Below, piece by piece: positions 32,752 to 39,857 of a stretch of 57,670 nucleotides of DNA. This DNA is from CAYOOT01 sp964405665. GTDB lineage: Bacteria; Bdellovibrionota_C; UBA2361; SZUA-149; CAZDWZ01. Position numbers and translations under genes: made by a program. Numbering within the stretch: position 1 is the stretch's first letter; each line of letters starts with the position of its first letter. The notes below the pieces were generated by a model, which was not told the origin of the DNA, made no database searches, and saw only the letters and a list, made by a program, of their open reading frames with translations. The DNA lies in assembly GCA_964405665.1 (NCBI GenBank), contig CAYOOT010000011.1:1-57670 (forward strand), in the 5' to 3' direction.

Positions 32752-33045
32752 CTAATGATAATCAATAATTTCTACGTTAAAAGCATCTCCCATAATCCAA
32801 TTAAAACAAATTCTATATTTGTTATTGATTCTTATGCTGAATTGATCGTTTCTATCATTCTTTAGCTTGTGTAATCTAAAACCATTATTTCCCGAAATCT
32901 CAGTCAAAGAATCACAATTGTCTAAAATAATCAGTCTAGCAAAAGCAATCTTATGTAAATGCTGAGGAAGTATATTTCTACTTTCCTTACTAAAAATTCT
33001 ATAAAAAATATCTTTGGTTCCCACATTTTTAAAAGTTTTTATCAT
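32752..33045 (-). CDS. higB: HigB-type toxin (RelE superfamily)
   Basis: A 97-residue RelE/ParE-fold toxin. The first residues 'MIKTFKNVGTKDIFY' and the later 'KLNDCDSLTEISG'-type and 'NGFRLHKLKNDRNDQFSIRINNKYRICFNW' strings match the plasmid-killer/HigB family (RLH.L..DR..Q.SI..N..YRI.F.W). HigB toxins cleave mRNA on the ribosome. The ATG at 33045 has GGGG upstream and is preferred over 33072, which would lie in its promoter region. The key basic and aromatic residues look intact, so the module is probably functional. Confidence 0.92.
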   Translation of the reverse strand: MIKTFKNVGTKDIFYRIFSKESRNILPQHLHKIAFARLIILDNCDSLTEISGNNGFRLHKLKNDRNDQFSIRINNKYRICFNWIMGDAFNVEIIDYH

Positions 33046-33178
33046 TATACCCCTAGACGGTCTACTAGTCAAATTTGAAATCTGATTAAAAATCTCTGCG
33101 GTTAGTTTTCGCTAGAAGAAAAGGATTGTTTCCTAACTTTATTAATTTTTTAGGATGCGAGGCCATTTTAGGTAAACA

Positions 33179-34867
33179 TCACCTAGTTTTATTTAAAAAG
33201 CATTCCTCACAATAGATCTTCTTCTTGTCACTTTGCTGATAGGCACTGAAGATTGATTTGCAACAAGAACTGCAAGCCATTGTTGTTAACTGCCTGGGAT
33301 TTCGTTTTTTTGATCGCGCCTGATATCGAGCATCAAAACAAAGCTGCGGAAGAGGAATATTTAACTTCTTATATAGTTCAAATTCAGCTTTGGTAACTTT
33401 GAAGTTTTTTTGAGACTGCGCACACTCGATAATTTTCTCGCAGATTTCCGGATCTGCCTCCAAAGCATTGATTTCCAATTCCTTTCCTTTAATTTCAGCT
33501 TTTCCGTAGATCCCGGGAAGAGCGGAATCCCGCCAGTTCCAGCCGGCAGCGATGACCTCTTCTCGAGAAAGAGGAAAATATTCCGCTGCCACTGTTTCAT
33601 TATAACCGTAAGGAGATAAATTTTGAGGAAAGAATTCTCCCCATTCCTTAGTTTCTTGCATATGAAGAATTATTTTTGCTGCTAATTGATAATACTCTTC
33701 TTCCGAATATTGCTTATTAAAAATACAGTATTTCTTTCTACCTAACCCGATGCAGCCAAAAAGATAGCTGCTGCCGCTATGGCAATCTCGACAATAACTC
33801 AGATTAGAAACATTGTTCCAACAATTCTCACAAAAAATACATTGATAAAAATTGTCACCGCAAAGATGATCTTCATAACCCAGTTCCCCTTTTAATCCCC
33901 AGGCGTAACAATCCTGACAGTCTTTTGCCTTGTGCAGCCAAATACAGTTCTTACAATCTTCAAGATTAGTTACATCAAAACAATCAAAAGTATTTTTACA
34001 ATTGAAAATATGGTCTCCCGAAAAATTATCGTTATTTATTCCGGAATAATATTTATGGGGTGTAACGGCAGAAAGAGCTTGTAGCTGTTCACTGATCGAC
34101 TTTCTCCAGGCAGGATTAGATTTTATTTTTTCCAGAACAGAATGATAATCCTCTTTACTATATTGCTGATTAAGAATGCAGTATTCTGCTCGCGTCAGTG
34201 ACACACAAGCCAAACAGTTATTACAACTCAAACAACCAATTAAATATTCGCTATCAAAACAACCTTCACATTCTTGGGAATATTTTAGTGCATAACATTT
34301 AGCGCAATCAATACATTCATAACAAAGTTCACAATCAAAAACAAAAAAACAATCGGAAATATCTCGACATCGTTGCAAGTAAGTAGAGTAAAAACAATTT
34401 TCATTGGCACTGGCATTAAAAATATAATGACAATTTTTGTTGCCGCTCACATAGTTGGTATAAGGACAGTTTTGTTCTTCTTGTCGATGCATTAAGGAGC
34501 ATACCGGAACTTCTTGCAGCAATTCTTTAAACTGCTCGAAAAATGTTCGTGAAAAATCGAAGTCTCGTCCATACTCTAAAGCATCCCAACAATCAGAGGC
34601 CCAAATTTTGTGTTCGTAAACTAAAAATGCGGCTTCAGGAGAATAAGTTGAAATTATTTCTTTTCCGGAGTAGTCGCATTTACGTCGATAAAGTGTTCTT
34701 TCATTTCTCCAAGTCAATTTGCGCTGCACTCGCGCCCTCGGACATAAGCTCGGAGCTGGGATAAGATATTTTTTGTCAGCAAGTGTCGGTGAGACTTTGT
34801 AATAAAATTCTAAGTCTTCTGGAGTTACTTCAAAAACAGTCTCGGTTAAACTACAAACTTTTTTCAT
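33179..34867 (-). CDS. Very cysteine-rich repeat protein with C-terminal zinc ribbon
   Basis: A 562-residue protein with more than 40 cysteines. The N-terminal part has 'CPRARVQRKLTWRNERTLY' and a C-x-x-x-G-K-type turn. The middle consists of short repeats with Cys every 3-10 residues ('ELCYECIDCAKCYALKYSQ', 'FYQCIFCENCWNN'), which look like turns of a beta-helix. The segment 'YCILNQQYSKEDY' near 230 returns as 'YCIFNKQYSEEEY' near 400, so it is an internal duplication. The end has CxxCC...CxxC, a zinc ribbon. From memory, similar unnamed proteins are common in Patescibacteria (CPR) genomes. Function unknown; metal or redox binding is a guess. It is divergent from a TrmB-type regulator. Confidence 0.8.
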   Translation of the reverse strand: MKKVCSLTETVFEVTPEDLEFYYKVSPTLADKKYLIPAPSLCPRARVQRKLTWRNERTLYRRKCDYSGKEIISTYSPEAAFLVYEHKIWASDCWDALEYGRDFDFSRTFFEQFKELLQEVPVCSLMHRQEEQNCPYTNYVSGNKNCHYIFNASANENCFYSTYLQRCRDISDCFFVFDCELCYECIDCAKCYALKYSQECEGCFDSEYLIGCLSCNNCLACVSLTRAEYCILNQQYSKEDYHSVLEKIKSNPAWRKSISEQLQALSAVTPHKYYSGINNDNFSGDHIFNCKNTFDCFDVTNLEDCKNCIWLHKAKDCQDCYAWGLKGELGYEDHLCGDNFYQCIFCENCWNNVSNLSYCRDCHSGSSYLFGCIGLGRKKYCIFNKQYSEEEYYQLAAKIILHMQETKEWGEFFPQNLSPYGYNETVAAEYFPLSREEVIAAGWNWRDSALPGIYGKAEIKGKELEINALEADPEICEKIIECAQSQKNFKVTKAEFELYKKLNIPLPQLCFDARYQARSKKRNPRQLTTMACSSCCKSIFSAYQQSDKKKIYCEECFLNKTR

Positions 34868-34926
34868 ACATCTCTTAAGTCTTTGTTTGAACCCAAAGAT
34901 TATCGCGAATTACAAATATTGTCATA

Positions 34927-34938
34927 TTTGTCGACAAA
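34927..34938. promoter_or_regulatory. 12-bp palindrome TTTGTCGACAAA between divergent genes
   Basis: A perfect palindrome lies in the 137-bp gap between the Cys-rich gene and the TrmB-type regulator gene, about 60-65 bases from each start. A half-site copy (TTGTCATATTTGTC) overlaps its left side. The position suits an operator controlling both promoters, with the TrmB-like protein as the obvious candidate. A chance perfect 12-mer palindrome in AT-rich DNA cannot be excluded. Confidence 0.45.
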
Positions 34939-35004
34939 ACTAAAAATTTATCACATAATAGTCTATTATTATTCAATTTTAATGACGTCGGAATTTTCGT
35001 CGCT

Positions 35005-35757
35005 ATGGCCAATAATTTACTGCAATTACAAAAAATGCTGGCTGAGTTAGGACTCAGTGAAAAAGAGGCGGATCTTTACCTGGCGGCATTTACACTAGGA
35101 CCAAGTCGAATTACCGAACTGGCAACACGTGCTCGTCTTAGAAGAACTACAGCTTATTCTGTTATTGAAACACTAAAGAAGAAAGGCTTAATGGTAGAGC
35201 ATATCCGAGGATTTAAAAAAACCTATTCCGCTAGTTCTCCAGAAATGCTGGAAGTTTTACATGCTAGTAAATTAAACCTTTTGCGCCAAACATTGCCATT
35301 GTTTGAAACATTGAAGTCTCAACAAGCAGGTGTCAAATCGGTTGTATTTTTAGAAGGAAAAGAAGCAGTAAAATCAATTTATGAAGAACTTCTGAGCGCA
35401 ACTAAGCCCAAAGACTATTACTATGCTCTTACTGATGTTGAAAAATGGCGGGACCTTGATCCTGCTTATTGTGATGATTTTGTCAGGCGTAGAGTAAAAA
35501 AGAATCTTAAACTTCATCTATTATTTACAGAGTCTGTGGAAGCTCAGAATCGTCGACAACTTGCCCCTAAACTTAATGAACAAGTCAAATTTCTCCCTAC
35601 AGGTATTTCCTTAAGCGCCAACCTGGTGATAACACCAAAACGTCTTGTTATTCATCAAACTAGCAGTCCAGTTCTCGCTGTTTCCTTAGAGAATCCTACC
35701 TTTATAGAAATACATCGCGTAATGTTCGAAATGCTTTGGGAAAGCATTAAAGATTAG
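35005..35757 (+). CDS. TrmB-family transcriptional regulator
   Basis: A 250-residue protein. Residues about 5-75 form a winged helix-turn-helix of the TrmB type: 'LAELGLSEKEADLYLAAF', 'GPSRITELATRARLRRTTAYSVIETLKKKGLM'. A short helical linker (about 90-110) is probably the dimer interface. The C-terminal 140 residues ('VVFLEGKEAVKSIYEELLSA' and 'FVRRRVKKNLKLHLLFTESVE') match the phospholipase D-like sensor domain of this family. TrmB regulators are mainly archaeal but also occur in Patescibacteria and some other bacteria. The ligand is unknown. It is divergent from the Cys-rich protein gene, which is its likely target. Confidence 0.88.
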   Translation: MANNLLQLQKMLAELGLSEKEADLYLAAFTLGPSRITELATRARLRRTTAYSVIETLKKKGLMVEHIRGFKKTYSASSPEMLEVLHASKLNLLRQTLPLFETLKSQQAGVKSVVFLEGKEAVKSIYEELLSATKPKDYYYALTDVEKWRDLDPAYCDDFVRRRVKKNLKLHLLFTESVEAQNRRQLAPKLNEQVKFLPTGISLSANLVITPKRLVIHQTSSPVLAVSLENPTFIEIHRVMFEMLWESIKD

Positions 35758-35767
35758 CAGTAAAAAA

Positions 35768-35788
35768 AGCGCCCCTTAAAGGGGCGCT
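35768..35788 (-). terminator. Rho-independent terminator after the ilvM-like gene
   Basis: A perfect hairpin AGCGCCCCTT-A-AAGGGGCGCT. On the minus strand it is followed by TTTTTTT (35767-35761 region), so it ends transcription of the ilvM-like gene. On the plus strand no T-run follows, so it would work poorly for the convergent TrmB gene. Confidence 0.88.
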
Positions 35789-35828
35789 AGTAACCTCCAA
35801 ACAACCTTCATTTCACGCAGAAACGAAA

Positions 35829-36077
35829 CTAAGATTCTACCATCGCTAATTCTCCCACATAAACCACACCACGAATTAGCCCTAAACGATTAGTTAAATA
35901 ATTTATTTGTTCATTACCTTCAATTTCCATTGTTAGATAATAAGTAGATCGATCAACGGAGAGACTAGCCATCATACTTCTCAGCTTATAGGCGCATTCA
36001 TGAACAGCAGTAATCACTTTTTCTAAACTTTGAGAATTGCTCTGTGTTCTTAAAAGTATTTTCATTGGCATAGTCAT
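35829..36077 (-). CDS. ilvM: IlvM-like ACT-domain protein (acetolactate synthase small subunit type)
   Basis: An 82-residue ACT domain. 'SLEKVITAVHECAYKLRSMMASLSVD' followed by 'YYLTMEIEGNEQINYLTNRLGLIRGVVYVGEL' aligns along its length with E. coli IlvM, the small regulatory subunit of acetolactate synthase II. The ATG at 36077 has a GGAG site five to six bases upstream; residues further upstream come from a repeat and are not protein. A leader-peptide attenuator lies upstream on the same strand and a terminator downstream, so it is a one-gene unit. No large subunit gene is nearby, which is odd, since the small subunit works bound to IlvG/IlvB. Another ACT role is possible. Confidence 0.8.
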   Translation of the reverse strand: MTMPMKILLRTQSNSQSLEKVITAVHECAYKLRSMMASLSVDRSTYYLTMEIEGNEQINYLTNRLGLIRGVVYVGELAMVES

Positions 36078-36108
36078 AGTTACTCCTTTATTTTTATATA
36101 GTTTATAA

Positions 36109-36208
36109 AGGTGACGCCCGTGGTTTTTGATCGAGTTCGCTTGTCCTCCGAAGCCTACTGGCGAAGGGGGAAGGCGCGAGAAATCGACAAAAAACACAAG
36201 CGTCACCT
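36109..36208. repeat. 100-bp inverted-repeat element between attenuator and ilvM
   Basis: The arms 36109-36134 and 36184-36208 (AGGTGACGC..GTG..TTTTTG..TCGA) are inverted copies at about 22 of 25 bases. The loop contains CCTCCGAAGCCTACTGGCGAAGG, a string typical of intergenic repeats in many bacterial genomes. It has no coding capacity. It occupies almost all the space between the attenuator terminator and the ilvM-like gene, where an acetolactate synthase large subunit gene would be expected. Confidence 0.75.
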
Positions 36209-36217
36209 CAAAAAAAA

Positions 36218-36249
36218 ACCCCCGCAAGATTTTCAGGTCCTGCGGGGGT
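36218..36249 (-). terminator. Attenuator terminator (segments 3:4)
   Basis: On the minus strand ACCCCCGCA (36249-36241) pairs with TGCGGGGGT (36226-36218), directly followed by a nine-base T-run. It is a strong rho-independent terminator placed 20 bases after the leader-peptide stop and 140 bases before the ilvM-like gene. Its left arm can alternatively pair with TGCGGG at 36286-36281 inside the leader ORF (antiterminator), and that segment can itself pair with CCCGCA at 36332-36327. Confidence 0.9.
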
Positions 36250-36268
36250 CTATTCGACTCTTATACGC

Positions 36269-36349
36269 CTAAAGAGGCGGCCCGCACCTAGCTTTACAGC
36301 TAATGACCAGAATCAGGTTAATAATTTGCGGGAACATCACTTTATTCAT
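36269..36349 (-). CDS. ilvL: Ile/Leu/Val leader peptide of a transcription attenuator
   Basis: A 26-codon ORF whose central part reads 'QIINLILVIS': seven of eight consecutive codons (36325-36302) are Ile, Leu or Val. It starts at ATG 36349 or, in frame, ATG 36337, and ends TAG at 36269. The upstream sequence is AT-rich with a TACTAT-type -10. The RNA segments 36332-36327 (1), 36286-36281 (2), 36249-36241 (3) and 36226-36218 (4) can form 1:2, 2:3 or 3:4 pairs, as in the classic ilv/leu attenuators. Low charged Ile/Leu/Val tRNA would stall the ribosome on segment 1, free 2 for 3 and allow read-through to the ilvM-like gene. Confidence 0.88.
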   Translation of the reverse strand: MNKVMFPQIINLILVISCKARCGPPL

Positions 36350-36468
36350 ATATATAGTAAAAGCTAATTGCTTTTTAATATTTATTTCTACTTAAACCAG
36401 AATTGTTTAAACAACCTAGTGGCTAATAAAATAGCAGCCTGCAAATCTGTTGTCAATCTGCACTAATG

Positions 36469-37962
36469 CTATTCTTTAGCTTCCGGAATGTTTGTTTTTT
36501 TAACAAACAATACTGAATTTTCCCCAATGTCTACAGGAACTTGGAACCAATCTGGAGACTTACTAAGTAATATCGAGAGTGGTTCTGTTGCGGACAAAAT
36601 AACCAAATTAAAGCGCTTCTGGTCAAATGTTTCTTGCCAAGCTGATCTTAATTTTGAAATTTTAAAAAAAGTTTCATAAGCCGACACTCCCAACAATTGA
36701 TTTCTATCATCGATAAAAGCATGATATTTCGGCCAAAGTTTCCAGGTGATCAATCCACCAAGATCGGGATGATTAAATAAAACTGGATTTTTTATTTCTT
36801 GTTGCTGCAGATAATTTACTGCGGCAATTGGTAAATTTTGCGGCAGCATTGCTGTTTCTTTCCTAAAAGGAACCTTTTGTTGAACAAAAACAAAAGAAAA
36901 ACAGAACACTGAAACAAGAACTGTCGCTAAAAAATTGAAAGAATTTTTTTCTTTTTGATGAAACTTTAAATCTAATTTTTTGATTCCGGCAAAAAGACCA
37001 GAAAGGGGCAAGGTATAAGTCTCCCAAATTTTTAACAGAGGCAGAGCAGAAATAATTCCAAAAAAAGGCAGATATCTACGATGTAACATTGTTAAAAAGA
37101 AAAAGATACCTAAAAGAAATAAGTCTAATCTGCTAACAACTATTTTTTTTATCTGTTGCAGATAACAAAAAAATAATAAAATATAAAAGAAAAAAAGAAA
37201 AAAAGTTAATAGTTGAAAATCGACGCTCAACCATTCAATATTTAATTTCATAAAATACTTTTCTTTCCCTAGAGCAAGGATGTTTTGATGAAGTTTAAAT
37301 CCCCAAGGATTAATCAATGTCAAAAGAGCACTACTCAAAGAAACCAGAAAAAAAGCCTTTCTTTTGCCTGCTGGAGATTCTAAGAAAAAAATCGCCAGTG
37401 TGAAAATTCCTAAAATAAAAGCGGGATGTAAATTTGCCCAAAAAATAAAAACTAAGGGAATTGTATAAAATAATTTTGGTCGAGAATTTATTTCGTACCT
37501 AAAGCGATAAGCCTGGACATATAAATAGGTAAAAAGAAAAAAAGAAAGGATTACCGGACGAAAAAACCATTGGATTGCCGCCATCACTATTACAAATAAA
37601 AGAACTGTCGTTTCTTTAAGCATCGAAGTTGTAACTTCTTTCAGCAAAGGAGAAAGAAAAATAATAAAAGGCGTTACACAAAGAATAATTGTTAGGACTT
37701 GAAGTAAAGGAAATCCTCCCCATTGGTAAAATTTCCAAAACAATAAGTCCGATAGCCATTGATCATGAATCCAGATTTTTGTCTGATCACTAAGGGACAA
37801 AAAGGGATCAAATTGAGGCAAGCTTTTTAGCTGATTAATCAATTCCCCTGTTTTTAAATGCCAACCAACTCCCGGATCACCAAAAGGGGCAATTCCCAAG
37901 ACAAGCATTTCTAAAATTAGAATTGCTCCAAATAAATCAGAAATTTTTGGCCGAAAACGCAT
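36469..37962 (-). CDS. Polytopic membrane protein, glycosyltransferase-like
   Basis: About 497 residues with roughly ten hydrophobic helices. The N-terminal phrase 'DPGVGWHLKTGELI' and the later 'IHDQWLSDLLFWKFYQWGG' resemble the first periplasmic loop of GT39/GT83-type (PMT/ArnT-like) enzymes, where an acidic residue is catalytic. The C-terminal soluble part ('KYHAFIDDRNQLLGVSAYE' ... 'FNLVILSATEPLS') lies in the periplasm and is common in such unnamed bacterial proteins. The ATG at 37962 starts a normal first helix; upstream starts overlap the divergent gene. The substrate is unknown; transfer of a lipid-linked sugar is a family-based guess. Confidence 0.7.
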   Translation of the reverse strand: MRFRPKISDLFGAILILEMLVLGIAPFGDPGVGWHLKTGELINQLKSLPQFDPFLSLSDQTKIWIHDQWLSDLLFWKFYQWGGFPLLQVLTIILCVTPFIIFLSPLLKEVTTSMLKETTVLLFVIVMAAIQWFFRPVILSFFLFTYLYVQAYRFRYEINSRPKLFYTIPLVFIFWANLHPAFILGIFTLAIFFLESPAGKRKAFFLVSLSSALLTLINPWGFKLHQNILALGKEKYFMKLNIEWLSVDFQLLTFFLFFFYILLFFCYLQQIKKIVVSRLDLFLLGIFFFLTMLHRRYLPFFGIISALPLLKIWETYTLPLSGLFAGIKKLDLKFHQKEKNSFNFLATVLVSVFCFSFVFVQQKVPFRKETAMLPQNLPIAAVNYLQQQEIKNPVLFNHPDLGGLITWKLWPKYHAFIDDRNQLLGVSAYETFFKISKLRSAWQETFDQKRFNLVILSATEPLSILLSKSPDWFQVPVDIGENSVLFVKKTNIPEAKE

Positions 37963-38050
37963 AAAAAATAATATCTGAGAGTTGCTTTTATAATTAAAAA
38001 CGTGGCAGTCTCTCTTATAGTTTATAATAAAATATTTGGGCAGCCAATTT

Positions 38051-38509
38051 ATGTTTAAAAAGATTTTATCCTTTTTTAAAAACCAAGCAATCAGCCTGGA
38101 AATTGATAACTCCGGCAACCCCAGCAATCATGATATCCAAATTGCGGTGGCAATCCTATTATTAGAATCCTCCGGAACCGATAACGATTATGCCCCGGAA
38201 GAGATAAAAACCGCCTACAAAATTTTAGAAAATCACTTTAAACTGAGTAATGAAGAAGCAGAAAAAATTTTGGAGCAAGCTGATATTTTTCGTGGAGAAA
38301 AAGAAAAAATCAATCAGTTTGTAAAAGTAATCAATCAGTCTTTTTCTATTAAACAAAAACAATTAGTTTTTGCCTTAATTTGGAAAATAATCTGCGCTGA
38401 TAATAAAGTTACTAAAGAAGAAGCCAAAATCTCTGACCAATTTCAAACAAGATTGCAGTTAAGCGACGAGGAAGCAGGAGAAGCAAAAAAAATTAGTTTT
38501 TTAACATAG
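38051..38509 (+). CDS. TerB-like helical protein
   Basis: About 152 residues. It has the TerB/DjlA N-terminal fold pattern: 'IQIAVAILLLESSGTDNDYAPEEIKTAYKILENHFKLSNEEAEKIL', then 'LVFALIWKIICADNKVTKEEAKISDQFQTRLQLSDEEA', with acidic metal-binding-like loops. This is the COG4103-type TerB group, named for tellurite resistance loci but usually of unknown role. The ATG at 38051 is chosen over the TTG at 38036. It is divergent from the membrane protein gene and 13 bases before the aminotransferase gene, so it is co-transcribed with that. Confidence 0.8.
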   Translation: MFKKILSFFKNQAISLEIDNSGNPSNHDIQIAVAILLLESSGTDNDYAPEEIKTAYKILENHFKLSNEEAEKILEQADIFRGEKEKINQFVKVINQSFSIKQKQLVFALIWKIICADNKVTKEEAKISDQFQTRLQLSDEEAGEAKKISFLT

Positions 38510-38522
38510 TGAGTGAGGAATA

Positions 38523-39755
38523 ATGAGTGATTTAATTTGGGAAAACCTTTTTGCTGAAAGAATTGGTGGAAAATCTTATGGAAAAAGTACCGAGATTTAT
38601 AAATTTGAAAAGATCAAAAGAGCAAAGCGCCAAGCCTTAGCCGATTATCCCGATCGCCCCTTAATTGATTTTGGAATTGGAGAAAATGACGAAATGGCAG
38701 CACCCAGTGTGCGCACAGTAATGAAACAAGAAGTGGATAAGCTTGAAAATCGCGGTTATGCTGACAACGGGATTCAGGAATACAAGGATGCTGCTGCTGC
38801 TTTGATGAAGCGAGAATTTAATGTTGAGATTAATCCGCAAAATGAAGTTGTGCATTGCATTGGATCAAAGCCAGGCCTGGCGATTCTTCCAGTAGCTTTT
38901 ATTAATCCCGGAGATTACACCTTAATGACTGCGCCTGGTTATCCTGTAGCAGGAACATACACCAAGTATCTTGGCGGAGAAGTTCATAACTTATTGTTAA
39001 AAAAGGAAAATAATTTTTTACCCGATTTAGAAAGTATCCCTGAAGACATTCGTAAAAAAACAAAGCTTCTGGTGATCAATTATCCCAATAGTCCTACCGG
39101 CGCTTTGGCAACAACAAAGTTTTTTGAAAAAGTAGTGAAGTTTGCTCGGGATAATCAAATTATTGTAATTAACGATGCCGCTCACATCATGCTTACTTAT
39201 ACCAATAAACCTACAAGCTTTTTGGAAATTGCTGGCGCCAAAGAAATTGGTGCGGAAATTCACTCCATGAGCAAAGGTTACAATATGATTGGTTGGAGAC
39301 TTGGTTTTATCTGTGGAAATAAAAATATTGTTCAAGCTTTTGCTGATGTTAAAGACAATACAGATAGCGGACAATTTATGGCCATCCAAAAAGCAGCTAC
39401 AGCGGCATTAAACGATCCTGGTATTCCCAAAAATACCAGAGCAAAATATCAACGTCGCGTGGAAAAATTGGTGGCAACTTTAAACAAAATTGGTTTCAAA
39501 GCAGAGATGCCCGGTGGAACTTATTTTTTATATGTTCCCTCTCCTAAAGGCGTAAAAAATGGTCCCGTTTTTAATAATGCGGAAGATTGTTCGCAATTCC
39601 TGATTAAAGAGCGTTCAGTATGCACTGTGCCTTGGGATAATGCTGGGGCATTCCTGAGATTTTCCGTAACCTATCAAGCACCCACTGAGAAGGACGAGGA
39701 CCATTTAATGAATGCTCTTGTAAAAAGGCTGGAAAACGACTCTTTTATTTGGTAA
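38523..39755 (+). CDS. dapL: LL-diaminopimelate aminotransferase-type enzyme
   Basis: A 410-residue class I/II aminotransferase. The PLP lysine is in 'HSMSKGYNMIGWRLGF', the Asn/Asp pair in 'NYPNSPTGA' and 'INDAAH', and the phosphate/carboxylate Arg near 'FLRFSVTY'. The opening 'GIGENDEMAAPSVRTVM' and 'NRGYADNGIQEYKDAAAALM' fit DapL, which makes LL-diaminopimelate directly from tetrahydrodipicolinate for lysine and peptidoglycan. It looks like the DapL2 branch rather than plant-type DapL1. Lack of other lysine genes nearby leaves other 2-oxo-acid substrates possible. It follows a TerB-like gene by 13 bases. Confidence 0.88.
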   Translation: MSDLIWENLFAERIGGKSYGKSTEIYKFEKIKRAKRQALADYPDRPLIDFGIGENDEMAAPSVRTVMKQEVDKLENRGYADNGIQEYKDAAAALMKREFNVEINPQNEVVHCIGSKPGLAILPVAFINPGDYTLMTAPGYPVAGTYTKYLGGEVHNLLLKKENNFLPDLESIPEDIRKKTKLLVINYPNSPTGALATTKFFEKVVKFARDNQIIVINDAAHIMLTYTNKPTSFLEIAGAKEIGAEIHSMSKGYNMIGWRLGFICGNKNIVQAFADVKDNTDSGQFMAIQKAATAALNDPGIPKNTRAKYQRRVEKLVATLNKIGFKAEMPGGTYFLYVPSPKGVKNGPVFNNAEDCSQFLIKERSVCTVPWDNAGAFLRFSVTYQAPTEKDEDHLMNALVKRLENDSFIW

Positions 39756-39789
39756 TTTCTGAATATTTGCTTGTAGTTAGGCATCTTAT

Positions 39790-39820
39790 TGTAGGGGCAG
39801 CCTTTATGGCTGCCCCTACA
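39790..39820. repeat. Perfect GTAGGGGC-family hairpin
   Basis: A perfect inverted repeat TGTAGGGGCAGCC-TTTAT-GGCTGCCCCTACA in the 100-bp gap between the DapL-type and PurL-like genes. It is the most regular copy of the family here. No T-run follows, so it is not a standard terminator. Confidence 0.92.
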
Positions 39821-39839
39821 GCAACGATGAATGCGGAAA

Positions 39840-39857
39840 ATTATAAGCGCTTATAAT
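39840..39857. promoter_or_regulatory. 18-bp palindrome covering the PurL-like start codon
   Basis: ATTATAAGCGCTTATAAT is a perfect 18-bp palindrome whose last two bases are the A and T of the PurL-like ATG. No ribosome-binding site is visible in front. In addition a nine-codon ORF (39827-39856) ends in TAATG, overlapping that ATG by one base. Both features could control translation initiation, or the palindrome could be a DNA operator. Confidence 0.5.

Noticed and set aside
33410..34764. Plus-strand ORFs opposite the Cys-rich gene
   Set aside because: Shadows with no start signals; the minus-strand frame has clear repeats and zinc ribbon.
36078..36227. N-terminal extension of the ilvM-like protein to 132 residues
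   Set aside because: The extension is read from the inverted repeat and terminator T-run; the ATG at 36077 has a clear GGAG site.
36078..36349. T-box or metabolite riboswitch as control of the ilvM-like gene
   Set aside because: No T-box sequence or known aptamer core is visible, and a translated ILV-rich leader with 1:2:3:4 pairing explains the terminator.
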